Part shown: in pieces, positions 42,919-51,259 of the stretch
Layout: each line of letters starts with the position of its first letter
How positions within the stretch are numbered: position 1 is the stretch's first letter
NCBI GenBank assembly: GCA_018242525.1
Contig: JAFEBS010000049.1
Location: 57,983-121,982 of the forward strand
Reading direction: 5' to 3'
Source: Planctomycetota bacterium
Lineage (GTDB): Bacteria; Planctomycetota; Planctomycetia; Planctomycetales; Planctomycetaceae
DNA length: 64,000 bases
Program-made: the position numbers and the translations under genes
The notes under the pieces: generated by a model
The model's input: the letters and a program-made list of their open reading frames with translations, nothing else
Told to the model about the DNA's origin: nothing
Database searches by the model: none

Positions 42919-44316
42919 TCATTTCTTGCGTTTGGCTGTTTGCTTGATGCCGTTCTGAAACAAAACCAGCGAATCGCATTTGCCTTTCTTGTCCAGATTG
43001 AACGTGATTGTGGCATCGACCACTTTGTAGAACCAGACGGTTTCCGAACGGGCAAACACCTGCAGCGATGGCTGCCCCGTCAGGCCGATCATCAGCTTGT
43101 CGTCCCTGGTCTCCACCGTGAACATCGCGCCAGGGGCCAGTTCGTAATTGCCAACCAGCTTCTGCAGCGTTTCGGCGGGCACAACAATCGGCTTCTCGAA
43201 TTTTCGTGGAGCGACTTTCACTCCAGAAATCATCTTCAAGATGTCTGTTGCCAATTGATCCACTTCGCCCGTGGAAGTATTGGTCATCAGGATCACACTC
43301 GTTTTCGTGTTGCGGTTGATGAGAACCATCGAGTGATAGCCGCCTGTTTGACCGTTGTGCCAGTGAGTCCCATCCGGTGCCAGTTGCCAGCCAAGCCCCA
43401 GCGGCGCGTCACCCTTTTTGAGCGGCTTCTGATGAATGGTCCAGGCCAGTTCGATCGCTTCACCCAGTTTGTCTTTGGGAGGGGCCAGGTTGGCTGCGAC
43501 GAACAGCAACAGGTCGTTGACCGTGGAGCGAACTCCCCCTGCACCGGCCAGCACCTGCATGTCCCAGTTGATTGCCGGTTGACCATCACCCAGATGACCC
43601 GGTGCAAGCCGTGATTGCGATTCCTTGTCGATGCTGATCGCCGTGCTGGACATCTTCAGAGGCAGGGCGATCTGGTTTCGCACTAGGTCTTCATAAGTCG
43701 ATTTCGCCTGCAGTGACAACAGGTGACCAAGCAATCCCTGGCCCAGATTGGAGTACTCGCTGCTTGTCCCCGGAGCCCGCGCCAGCTGGTGATTGTTCAG
43801 GAATGCGTACAAGTCCTTTTCCAGGTAATCGGCATAGGGATTACTGGGATCGCCGAACTTCATGTTGTCGGGAATTCGGGGCAGACCGGACACATGCGTC
43901 GACAAATCCTGCAACGTGATAGCGCGGTTGCCGCTCGCGGGCATCTTCACACCTGCAGGCAGCAGTTCGCCCGCGGGCTGATCCAGTTTGACCACGCCCC
44001 GAACCACTGCATCGGCCAGCAGGATTCCGGTCAAAACCTTGGTGGCCGACCCGAATTCATATATCATATCACCATCAGGAACTCGCTGATCGTCGCGACT
44101 CATTCGGCCATATCCGAAGACCTCCTGCTTTCCGTCGTGAACCACGCCGATCGTCATGCCAACGACGATGTCGTTGTCGAGATAGGGTTTTACGAGCTGA
44201 TCAGTGCGCTCTCGAACGGATTTGTCGTCTGCGTGAATGTCTCCAGTGAACCGCATCATCATCGCAGCCATGACAATGCCAAGTGGAATAATTTCGACGG
44301 TTCGAACGTGGGTCAT
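42919..44316 (-). CDS. Secreted serine hydrolase, beta-lactamase/peptidase S12 family
   Basis: The 465-residue protein has a hydrophobic N-terminal signal (about 8-25). The class C beta-lactamase motifs are S90-A-T-K93, Y188-S-N190 and a C-terminal HNGQTGG block equivalent to the KTG triad. The family includes D-alanyl-D-alanine peptidases, esterases and beta-lactamases, and specificity is not visible. An added C-terminal domain (about 350-465) follows the catalytic core. It lies 10 bp after the sigma-linked membrane protein gene and is probably the output of that regulatory operon. Confidence 0.85.
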   Translation of the reverse strand: MTHVRTVEIIPLGIVMAAMMMRFTGDIHADDKSVRERTDQLVKPYLDNDIVVGMTIGVVHDGKQEVFGYGRMSRDDQRVPDGDMIYEFGSATKVLTGILLADAVVRGVVKLDQPAGELLPAGVKMPASGNRAITLQDLSTHVSGLPRIPDNMKFGDPSNPYADYLEKDLYAFLNNHQLARAPGTSSEYSNLGQGLLGHLLSLQAKSTYEDLVRNQIALPLKMSSTAISIDKESQSRLAPGHLGDGQPAINWDMQVLAGAGGVRSTVNDLLLFVAANLAPPKDKLGEAIELAWTIHQKPLKKGDAPLGLGWQLAPDGTHWHNGQTGGYHSMVLINRNTKTSVILMTNTSTGEVDQLATDILKMISGVKVAPRKFEKPIVVPAETLQKLVGNYELAPGAMFTVETRDDKLMIGLTGQPSLQVFARSETVWFYKVVDATITFNLDKKGKCDSLVLFQNGIKQTAKRKK

Positions 44317-44326
44317 TTGATGTTCC

Positions 44327-45574
44327 TCAGTTTCGTTTGTTCGACGTGCTGCTCGAGTGCTTCAGACGTTTTGCGCCAACAACATCCGGTGCGTTTTTAC
44401 TTTCTGTGACCTTCAGAGTTGCATCAATGACGCGGTAGGTCGCCGAGCCTAGCGGCTTGTACCAGAAGATTGGCATGTCTGCCGTTCCGACCGTGATTCC
44501 CTGGCCCGCGTAATGGGCATCCGCCGATTCCGTGAGTTCCTCCATGGCAAACTGATAGCCTCTCACGAGCGGCGCGAGATCTTTAAGCAATCGCTCAACC
44601 TCGGCGTTGTCGTCTCGCTTTTCCTTGAGCCGCGGCGCGAGGTATTTGTTCGTCATGCTTTCAAGTCCGATCTGATCGATCGTCACGGGAAATTCGCCGT
44701 CGTTGAGATCGCTCGTGAACTTCAACGCCGCCAGTAAATCGTCTTCGCAGATTTCCGTTTCGTGGTAATCAATCGACAGCATCGTAAAGCCTGCCGGCGG
44801 GGTGAGATCGAACAACGAATCTGCCAGATCGAGGTTAATCTGAAAGTTGGTCAGGATCTGGTCCAATTGCGAGGCATCATGCCATTTAGTCTCGATCCGC
44901 AGCGGCAAGCCGGTCCTGGGGTTGCCCCAGAGGGTGACGATCGCCAGAGGATGATCCAAACGAAAGCCGATCGCTCGCTGACCATCAATGACCTGTTCAC
45001 CAAGCGATTGAAAGTCGCCGTCTTTGGCATCTTCACTATGGGCCAGCAACTTCCGCAGACGCTCGAAATGCTCAAGCTCGCGAGATTGGGTACTGCTGCC
45101 TTTAAACTTGAACAGGGTCGCCCGTTTCAACACCAGGTTCACCAGTAACTGCTTGCCTGCAGTCTCATCAATTACTGTGAAAAACTTCGCCCCTTCGACG
45201 CGATATTTCCCCGGCGACAAAAAGCTCCAGACAACCGTTTCAGCGCTCTGATCGTACACCGTCATTTCCGACTGGTATCGAACACTCTTCGCTGCGATCA
45301 GGACACGGCTGAATCTGTGAAAGGCTTGCGCGTAAGATGGTTGTGGAGGGACCATGAACACATAGAAGCCGACGACAACCACGATTGCCGCCGTCGTGAC
45401 ATTCGCGCATCGCCACAGAAGAGTACGACGTCGGACGAGTTTCGTCGCCGTGGATTTCAGTTGATCGATCGCATTGGGATGCCGATGTCGCCATGCATCA
45501 AAGTCAGGTTTGTTTGGAGAACCCAACGCGGTTCGAAGTTGCGAATCCAATTCCCAATTGTCTGGCTCATCCAT
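44327..45574 (-). CDS. Membrane protein in ECF sigma operon, possible anti-sigma factor
   Basis: The ATG at 45574 begins one base after the sigma-factor stop and gives 415 residues. It has a short cytoplasmic N-terminus (about 1-55), one transmembrane helix (about 57-75, VTTAAIVVVVGFYVFM) and a long extracytoplasmic domain, part of which (about 85-270) resembles a LolA-like fold. This topology and the coupling suggest an anti-sigma or sensor partner, but no zinc-binding anti-sigma motif is present. The assignment is inference from context. Confidence 0.6.
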   Translation of the reverse strand: MDEPDNWELDSQLRTALGSPNKPDFDAWRHRHPNAIDQLKSTATKLVRRRTLLWRCANVTTAAIVVVVGFYVFMVPPQPSYAQAFHRFSRVLIAAKSVRYQSEMTVYDQSAETVVWSFLSPGKYRVEGAKFFTVIDETAGKQLLVNLVLKRATLFKFKGSSTQSRELEHFERLRKLLAHSEDAKDGDFQSLGEQVIDGQRAIGFRLDHPLAIVTLWGNPRTGLPLRIETKWHDASQLDQILTNFQINLDLADSLFDLTPPAGFTMLSIDYHETEICEDDLLAALKFTSDLNDGEFPVTIDQIGLESMTNKYLAPRLKEKRDDNAEVERLLKDLAPLVRGYQFAMEELTESADAHYAGQGITVGTADMPIFWYKPLGSATYRVIDATLKVTESKNAPDVVGAKRLKHSSSTSNKRN

Positions 45575-45575
45575 C

Positions 45576-46112
45576 TCAATAGTCCTCTTCGCCCGGCTTC
45601 GAGAGCAAATCCAACAGAACTCGACGTGCTCGCTGCAGACGACCGTGAACGGCTTCTGGCGTGATCCTGAGTGCACGGCCAATGTCTTCGTATGACAACC
45701 CGGAAAAGTAGTGCAACTGAATCACTTCTCGTGCGCCGACGGAAAGTCGTTCCAGCGCGGTTTCAACCTTTGTCAAGGGATCATAGGTCGGCTGGGCCGG
45801 CGCAACGGGCTCGGTCACGATTGGCACGGCCTTTGTCTTCCGGCGTGCAATTCGGATCGCAACTCGACGGCAGATCGTCCCCAACCACTCGGGAAACCGG
45901 CTTCCGTCCCTCAACTTGCCGAGGTCGCGACACACTTCAACGAATGCCTCCTGAGCCGCATCTTCCGCCAGATGCAGATCGAAGACTTGGCTGCGTGCTA
46001 TCCCCACCGCCAGTACATAATACCGTTCGTACAAATCCCGAAAGCTGTCGACGTCGCCAGCGCGCGCCGCTGCCACGAGGATTGCATCCGGACGATTCAA
46101 GTTGAATGACAC
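45576..46112 (-). CDS. RNA polymerase ECF sigma factor
   Basis: The 178-residue protein starts with GTG. Region 2 is seen in FRDLYERYYVLAVGIARSQV and the AEDAAQEAFVEVCRDL segment. Region 4 follows in ALERLSVGAREVIQLHYFSG and LSYEDIGRALRITPEAVHGR, with a helix-turn-helix. ECF factors direct RNA polymerase to a small regulon, often envelope stress genes. The stop is followed at once by the membrane protein, and then by the serine hydrolase, in one operon. No autoregulated promoter motif was recognised. Confidence 0.9.
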   Translation of the reverse strand: MSFNLNRPDAILVAAARAGDVDSFRDLYERYYVLAVGIARSQVFDLHLAEDAAQEAFVEVCRDLGKLRDGSRFPEWLGTICRRVAIRIARRKTKAVPIVTEPVAPAQPTYDPLTKVETALERLSVGAREVIQLHYFSGLSYEDIGRALRITPEAVHGRLQRARRVLLDLLSKPGEEDY

Positions 46113-46402
46113 CTGATAATGATCATGTACAAAGCACTGAATTCCGTTTGAAAATCGCGTGCCCGGAGTGGGTCAGACACTTTTTTCCACGGACTGCTCA
46201 AGGTTCTGACCATTAGTGCGAGAAACCTGCGGCAATGAGCGCGATTTCTTCCAGGTCGTGCACTTTTTTGGGAAAAAAACTGAGGGCGTGAATTCGCCGT
46301 CAAAACGAAAAGGCCCACGCGAAGGGGCGAATCTGCGAAGGATTGCTTCGCACATTGGCGCATCCGCGTGAGCCTGTGATTGTCGAGCGGCCCGTTGTGA
46401 GA

Positions 46403-46660
46403 TTATTTGCCGTAGTCGGACTGGGCGTCGTCTTCCATCCCCTGCTGTTGGAGCTTGTACTTCTCCATGGCCCGAATCTGGTTCGCCAGTTTCTGCTCGG
46501 GCCCTGACGGGAAGTACTGCACGTCGTCGTCAAGGTAGTATGCCGACGGCAATGTCTGGCCGCTGATTGTGGTCTGCCAGCAACCCGCATTGAGGGCTGA
46601 AAGCACAAGACAACCTGTCAGCAGCAAGCCTCGCCAACCCCGGTTCGCATTCCGCTTCAT
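46403..46660 (-). CDS. Small lipoprotein (85 aa)
   Basis: The ATG at 46660, with AAGGA upstream, gives 85 residues and a signal peptide ending LVLSALNAGC, a proper lipobox with lipidated Cys. The mature part is charged (LPSAYYLDDDVQYFPSGPEQ, then KLANQIRAMEKYKLQQQ). I do not know a function. It lies alone, divergent from the 2OG oxygenase gene. The 290-bp gap to the sigma-factor gene on the same strand shows no supported gene. Confidence 0.7.
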   Translation of the reverse strand: MKRNANRGWRGLLLTGCLVLSALNAGCWQTTISGQTLPSAYYLDDDVQYFPSGPEQKLANQIRAMEKYKLQQQGMEDDAQSDYGK

Positions 46661-46925
46661 GACTGCATCCTTGCCCGACGAACTTCTCAATGGCACGGTC
46701 CGGCGTACCATCCAATGAACAGAATCGACCAGCACGACCAGAAACTTTGATGAAATCGTTACAGTTGGTAAAGTTTCACATCCGGCGGGCGTTAAGTGTT
46801 GCTGGAAGGATGGTTTCGGCAGAAATTGCCGAGTCGTCCGGGATTCGATTCGGAACATTCAATGGATATGTGTGTCCATGCAGTGTTGGATCGTCGGGGC
46901 CTGAACCGGATTGGAGATCGATTTT

Positions 46926-47495
46926 ATGATCAAACGTGTCCTGGTCCCTGATCACATCATCACCGTTCCCAGCTTTCTGACGGGGGACGAGTGCGATCGT
47001 TACATCAACCTCAGCGAAGGAAAGGGGTACGATGACGCCCCGATAACCACAGCCCACGGGTTTGAGATGCGGCCCGATATCCGGAATAATACCCGCGTCA
47101 TTCTTGATGACTTCGATCTGGCTCGTCTGTTCTGGGATCGAATTGAGTCTGCCGTTCCGTCGCCGTTTGGCGGTCGGAATGCGATCGGGTTGAACGAGCG
47201 GTTTCGGTTCTATCGGTATGATCCGGGCCAGACATTTCGATGGCATCGCGATGGGGCGTTCGTACGTATCAGCGGCGAGCGGAGTCAATTCACGTTCATG
47301 ATTTACCTGAACGCAGATTTCGAAGGAGGCGAAACGAAGTTCCGGCTCCCGTCACCCATTGGCTCGATTGACGTCCGGCCGGAACGGGGAATGGCACTCC
47401 TGTTCAACCACGAACTGCTGCATGAAGGTGCGACGGTCCATCTCGGCCGAAAGTACGTTCTCCGGACAGACGTGATGTATGGCGAACGAATTTAA
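46926..47495 (+). CDS. 2OG-Fe(II) oxygenase (prolyl 4-hydroxylase-like)
   Basis: The ATG at 46926 gives 189 residues. The iron triad is H107, D109 (WHRDG) and H166 (LLHEG), and the basic residue for 2-oxoglutarate is near R175 or R180 (GRKYVLRTD). Domain content matches the P4Hc class. Such enzymes hydroxylate a protein or small-molecule substrate with Fe(II), O2 and 2-oxoglutarate. No signal peptide or neighbour hints at the substrate. Confidence 0.85.
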   Translation: MIKRVLVPDHIITVPSFLTGDECDRYINLSEGKGYDDAPITTAHGFEMRPDIRNNTRVILDDFDLARLFWDRIESAVPSPFGGRNAIGLNERFRFYRYDPGQTFRWHRDGAFVRISGERSQFTFMIYLNADFEGGETKFRLPSPIGSIDVRPERGMALLFNHELLHEGATVHLGRKYVLRTDVMYGERI

Positions 47496-47748
47496 GCAGT
47501 GGGGATGATGCCGATTCGCCAACTGCGCTGGTGCTGTGATGTCGTCAGGCAACATGACACTGTTTGCAAAACTTGACATTTGACGTCAGTCGCGTGACAA
47601 ATCGTCTGCACATTGGCACTTTTATCGTTTCTGGAAACACGGCATTCGGTTTGCCTCAGTGAATTGAGGAATCGTCAGCGCCTGTCATGGATCTGGCGAA
47701 CCCGCAGCGGGGTGACTTTCAAACCGACCTTGAACCAACGAGATAAAC

Positions 47749-48576
47749 ATGCCAATGGTTGAACCGGGCCTGACTGTGAAGTCACTTGCAGAAGTCGCCT
47801 GGCTGGTATCACGCCTGGGACCTCAAATGATTGCTTCCCAGGCGGAACCCTCATCGACCGCGCTGCGAGATTTCTGGCAGTCCACTCGAAAACTGCAACA
47901 AATCTGGGACCAGTTTCTGGATCAGGAACCGTTCTCTGTTCCCGACGCTGCAACGCATCTGGAACAGATTGCGGCCCAAGTGTTTACGACCGAACTGCTG
48001 ACGCGGGTCTGGGCGACCATCCTGGGCAGCATTGACCAGCGGACCGGCCGCAACGATCTGACTCGAATCGCCACCAATTCTGTCAGTGGGTTATTGCAGA
48101 TCCGACACCGCCTGCTGAAGCATATTCTGCATCCTTCGGCTCCGTCGGGTTCCTGGGCTGCCGATCTGGATCGCCTGCGACGTCGCTGCGATCGCTGGAC
48201 AGACCTGCTGATCGGAAACCTGTGCGGGGCGGACGAATTCTTCCGATTTGCGTTTGATGCAGAGCGGGCTCGTGATTTTGCCGAAGATGCCCACGATGGG
48301 GTCAATGCGTCACACCCGGTGGAACTGCTGGTTGCTGCAGGAGTTCGGCTGTCGTTTCTTGGACAGTTACCAACGGTCTCAGTCGATTCGCCCGCTTTTC
48401 AGGGCCTGATGCAATCGATCTTGGGAAGCCTTCCCGAACAGGCGTTTTACCGAGATGGCTCACTGCGTGAGCAACTTCTGCCTGTCAGCACTGCGAGAAT
48501 CGAGCCGAGTGATGCGGCCGACGACGTCCTGTTGCCTGGAATCAGCCTGACCAGTCTGCGTCGTCGATTTCCGTAA
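47749..48576 (+). CDS. Hypothetical protein (275 aa)
   Basis: I recognise no domain. The sequence is predominantly helical, acidic and cytoplasmic, with repeated Trp/Arg-rich stretches (WQSTRKLQQIWDQFLD, DRLRRRCDRWTDLL). Several Phe-Ala and Asp-Ala dipeptides give a ferritin- or bundle-like feel, but the metal ligands cannot be assigned with confidence. It is followed by tRNA-His on the same strand with about 120 bp between. Good codon use and length argue for a real gene. Confidence 0.7.
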   Translation: MPMVEPGLTVKSLAEVAWLVSRLGPQMIASQAEPSSTALRDFWQSTRKLQQIWDQFLDQEPFSVPDAATHLEQIAAQVFTTELLTRVWATILGSIDQRTGRNDLTRIATNSVSGLLQIRHRLLKHILHPSAPSGSWAADLDRLRRRCDRWTDLLIGNLCGADEFFRFAFDAERARDFAEDAHDGVNASHPVELLVAAGVRLSFLGQLPTVSVDSPAFQGLMQSILGSLPEQAFYRDGSLREQLLPVSTARIEPSDAADDVLLPGISLTSLRRRFP

Positions 48577-48694
48577 GTCGAATGAATCGGCCATTTCCCT
48601 CGAATCCAGCTCATGATTCTGCCCCGCAATCGACGAAAGACTCGTGGCTTGCAACGGCGAACTGGCTCGCTAAAATCGGGCCTGTCGACGCTAC

Positions 48695-48769
48695 GGTGGC
48701 TATAGCTCAGCTGGTTAGAGCGCCAGATTGTGGTTCTGGATGTCGCCGGTTCGAATCCGGTTAGCCACC
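48695..48769 (+). tRNA. tRNA-His (GTG)
   Basis: A complete cloverleaf: acceptor arm with G-1 opposite C73, D-arm with TAGCTCAGCTGG, anticodon arm CCAGA-TTGTGGT-TCTGG with GTG in the loop, and T-arm GCCGG-TTCGAAT-CCGGT. The extra 5' G is the identity mark of tRNA-His. CCA is not encoded (CCT follows), so it is added after transcription. A strong terminator follows at 48778. Confidence 0.96.
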
Positions 48770-48777
48770 CCTCAAAC

Positions 48778-48811
48778 GCCTTGTCCTCAACTTGCGGACA
48801 AGGCTTTTTTG
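48778..48811 (+). terminator. Rho-independent terminator after tRNA-His
   Basis: GCCTTGTCC (48778-48786) pairs with GGACAAGGC (48796-48804) and is followed at once by TTTTTTG. This is a textbook terminator 8 nt past the tRNA. Confidence 0.95.
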
Positions 48812-48982
48812 TTGAACGTGATTGGGGTTACGTCGATCACGCTTTGGGTAGTAACTGGCGGGGGGCAGGTTCCTGCGATTCAGCCGGCCAATCCCAAACA
48901 GTTGTCGCTTCATTGACGTACGCAAAGACACCGCTTGCCCGGATTACGCCGATCCGTCAAGATGCGGTCGGAGGGATCCTGA

Positions 48983-49666
48983 ATGTCCTTGGAATTGCGC
49001 GACGTCGTCAAAACGTATCGAGAACCTGGTGGCGGACGCTTGCCGGTCCTCAAGATCGCCAGCTTTTCATTGGCCGCTGGTGAACAGGCTGTGCTGGTAG
49101 GTTCCAGCGGCGGTGGCAAAACCACCCTGTTGAACATCATCGCCGGAATCACCGCTGCCGACAGTGGTGAGGTGCTGGTGGATCGAACCGATCTGACGAA
49201 ATTGCCCGAGGCGGCGCGTGATCGGTTTCGGGCCGAGCGAATCGGCTACGTGTTTCAGACGTTTAATCTGTTGCAGGCCTTTACCGCTCTCGAGAATGTC
49301 CTGCTGGGGATGAGTTTCGGCGGGCGTCATGCGGACCGATCCGCGGCGATTGAATTGCTGAAACGGGTTGGACTTGGGCACCGGTTGCATCATAAGCCCG
49401 CCCAATTGTCGGTCGGTGAGCAGCAGCGAACCTCAGTGGCCCGGGCACTGGTCAATACTCCCAAACTCTTGCTGGCCGATGAACCGACGGCCAATGTCGA
49501 CGCCGCCAATCAGCAAACGATCCTGGATCTGCTGCGGACGTCCTGCCGTGAAAATGGTGTTTCGTTGTTGCTTGTGACTCATGCCCCCGAAGTGGCAAAC
49601 CAGTTTGATCGAGTCGAAAAACTCGCCGATTTCAACAACCCCGTACCACAGATCGCAGCCAGGTAA
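48983..49666 (+). CDS. ABC transporter ATP-binding protein, LolD/MacB-like
   Basis: The ATG at 48983 follows GGAGGG and gives 227 residues. Visible motifs are Walker A GSSGGGKTT, the Q-loop VFQTFNLL, signature LSVGEQQ, Walker B LLLADEPT and the H-loop VTHAPEV. The signature is unusual: the canonical second position of LSGGQ is Val. The nearest family is the LolD/MacB type that powers lipoprotein or substrate extrusion with FtsX-like permeases. The permease gene follows 110 bp downstream, and the pair probably forms one operon. Confidence 0.9.
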   Translation: MSLELRDVVKTYREPGGGRLPVLKIASFSLAAGEQAVLVGSSGGGKTTLLNIIAGITAADSGEVLVDRTDLTKLPEAARDRFRAERIGYVFQTFNLLQAFTALENVLLGMSFGGRHADRSAAIELLKRVGLGHRLHHKPAQLSVGEQQRTSVARALVNTPKLLLADEPTANVDAANQQTILDLLRTSCRENGVSLLLVTHAPEVANQFDRVEKLADFNNPVPQIAAR

Positions 49667-49776
49667 TGACATGATGCCCGCCGCCGCTCGCCGGGGTGGC
49701 TTCCACGTATTTGCACGCCAAGTTTCATGACCTTCAGACTTATTCCGGACACCGTCTCCCGCTTCAGGATCCACCC

Positions 49777-51132
49777 GTGAATCTCGCCACAATCGCCTGG
49801 AAAAGCGTTCGTCAGCGTGGACTCGCATCGTCGTTGACGGGGGTCAGCGTTGCACTCGGCATCATGCTGATGGTGATGGTGTTGGTGATCTACGGCATCC
49901 TGCAGAACACGTTTAACCAGCGTTCAATCAACTATTCCCTGATCGTTGGGGCCAAGGGTGATCCGCTGCAACTGGTGTTGAGCACCGTCTATCATGTCAG
50001 CCCGCCCATTGAAAACCTGCCCTATCGACTTTATCTCGATCTGAAAAAGGATCCACGCGTCGAAGTCGCCATTCCGCTCGCCATGGGCGATGTGACCGAA
50101 GAGGGGAATTTCGCGATCGTCGGAACACTGCCTGAATTCTTCGAACGCGATTATGCACCCAAACGTCCATTCCTCGTGAAAGGGACTGCATTCCACCAGC
50201 CGTTTGATGCGTTCATTGGTTCACGCGTCGCGTCGGAAAACGGCTGGAACCTGGGAACAAAACTGAAATTGCGACACGGCGGAGCCGCCGGGGACCATGT
50301 TCACGATGAGGAATTCACGGTCGTTGGAGTCATCGCCCCCACAGGGACGCCGCACGACAAAACTGTGTATGTCAACCTGGAAGGCTTCTACCAGATTTCG
50401 GGGCACGACAAACCGCTGGACGAAGCGATCAAACGAGAACGCGAATTCTACGGCGAGCCTCCACTGGACGCAGATGGACTGGCGGCCGAGATGAAGAAGA
50501 TTCAGGCGAAGTATGGCGTGCATGATCACGCGCACGGACACGACCATGCACATCATGGTCATGCTCACGAAACTCCGCCGGTCCAGAAGGAAGTCACGTC
50601 CATTCTAATCGCCTGTAAATCTGACACCGCCGGTCTCATGCTGCAGGGAGAAATGAAAAAGGGGTACAAAGCACAGGCTGTGAACCCGATCTTTCCTATG
50701 CAGAAGCTGATGAACGACATCCTGGGCCCCGTCAAACAATTGCTGCTGGCCATGACCGGCATGATTGTCCTGGTGTCCGGGATCGGAATCTTCGTCAGCA
50801 TTTACAGTTCGATGAGTGCCCGCGGACGTGAAATCGCCATCATGCGCGCGCTGGGAGCCCAGCGGAGCACGGTCTTCACCATCATCCTGGTGGAATCGAT
50901 CATCCTGTGTCTTGGCGGCGGTCTGCTGGGCCTGCTGCTGGGGCACGGCATGGTCTTCGTTGCAGCCCCGATTGTCGAAGTCCAGACCGGACTGATCGTG
51001 AACCCGCTGGCATTCGAACTTGCGGAACTGGTGCTGTTTCCCGCATTGCTGCTCATGTCCATCCTGGTCGGGTTCCTGCCGGGAATGACCGCCTATAAGA
51101 CGGATGTGGCCGAGGCACTGAGCAATTCGTAG
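49777..51132 (+). CDS. ABC transporter permease, FtsX/MacB-like with His-rich loop
   Basis: The GTG at 49777, with AGGA upstream, gives 451 residues. A transmembrane helix (about 20-45) precedes a large periplasmic domain. Three C-terminal helices (about 310-335, 360-390, 410-440) complete the FtsX/MacB pattern. The extracytoplasmic domain carries HDHAHGHDHAHHGHAHE at residues 249-265, with nine histidines, a likely metal-binding site. MacB-type permeases move substrates within the periplasm by mechanotransmission. The paired ATPase gene is upstream, so metal or metallo-ligand export is a reasonable inference. No periplasmic adaptor is adjacent. Confidence 0.85.
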   Translation: MNLATIAWKSVRQRGLASSLTGVSVALGIMLMVMVLVIYGILQNTFNQRSINYSLIVGAKGDPLQLVLSTVYHVSPPIENLPYRLYLDLKKDPRVEVAIPLAMGDVTEEGNFAIVGTLPEFFERDYAPKRPFLVKGTAFHQPFDAFIGSRVASENGWNLGTKLKLRHGGAAGDHVHDEEFTVVGVIAPTGTPHDKTVYVNLEGFYQISGHDKPLDEAIKREREFYGEPPLDADGLAAEMKKIQAKYGVHDHAHGHDHAHHGHAHETPPVQKEVTSILIACKSDTAGLMLQGEMKKGYKAQAVNPIFPMQKLMNDILGPVKQLLLAMTGMIVLVSGIGIFVSIYSSMSARGREIAIMRALGAQRSTVFTIILVESIILCLGGGLLGLLLGHGMVFVAAPIVEVQTGLIVNPLAFELAELVLFPALLLMSILVGFLPGMTAYKTDVAEALSNS

Positions 51133-51259
51133 GACCGACACTTGGTCCCGGCCGGTCGCGGAGTATGATGCGGGACGATTTGCCCAGGGCGACATGGCTC
51201 TTGTCCGCTGGTCTGATCGCCGTTGAAGAGTTCCCGCCTGCTTTCCAGATGGATTTCGC

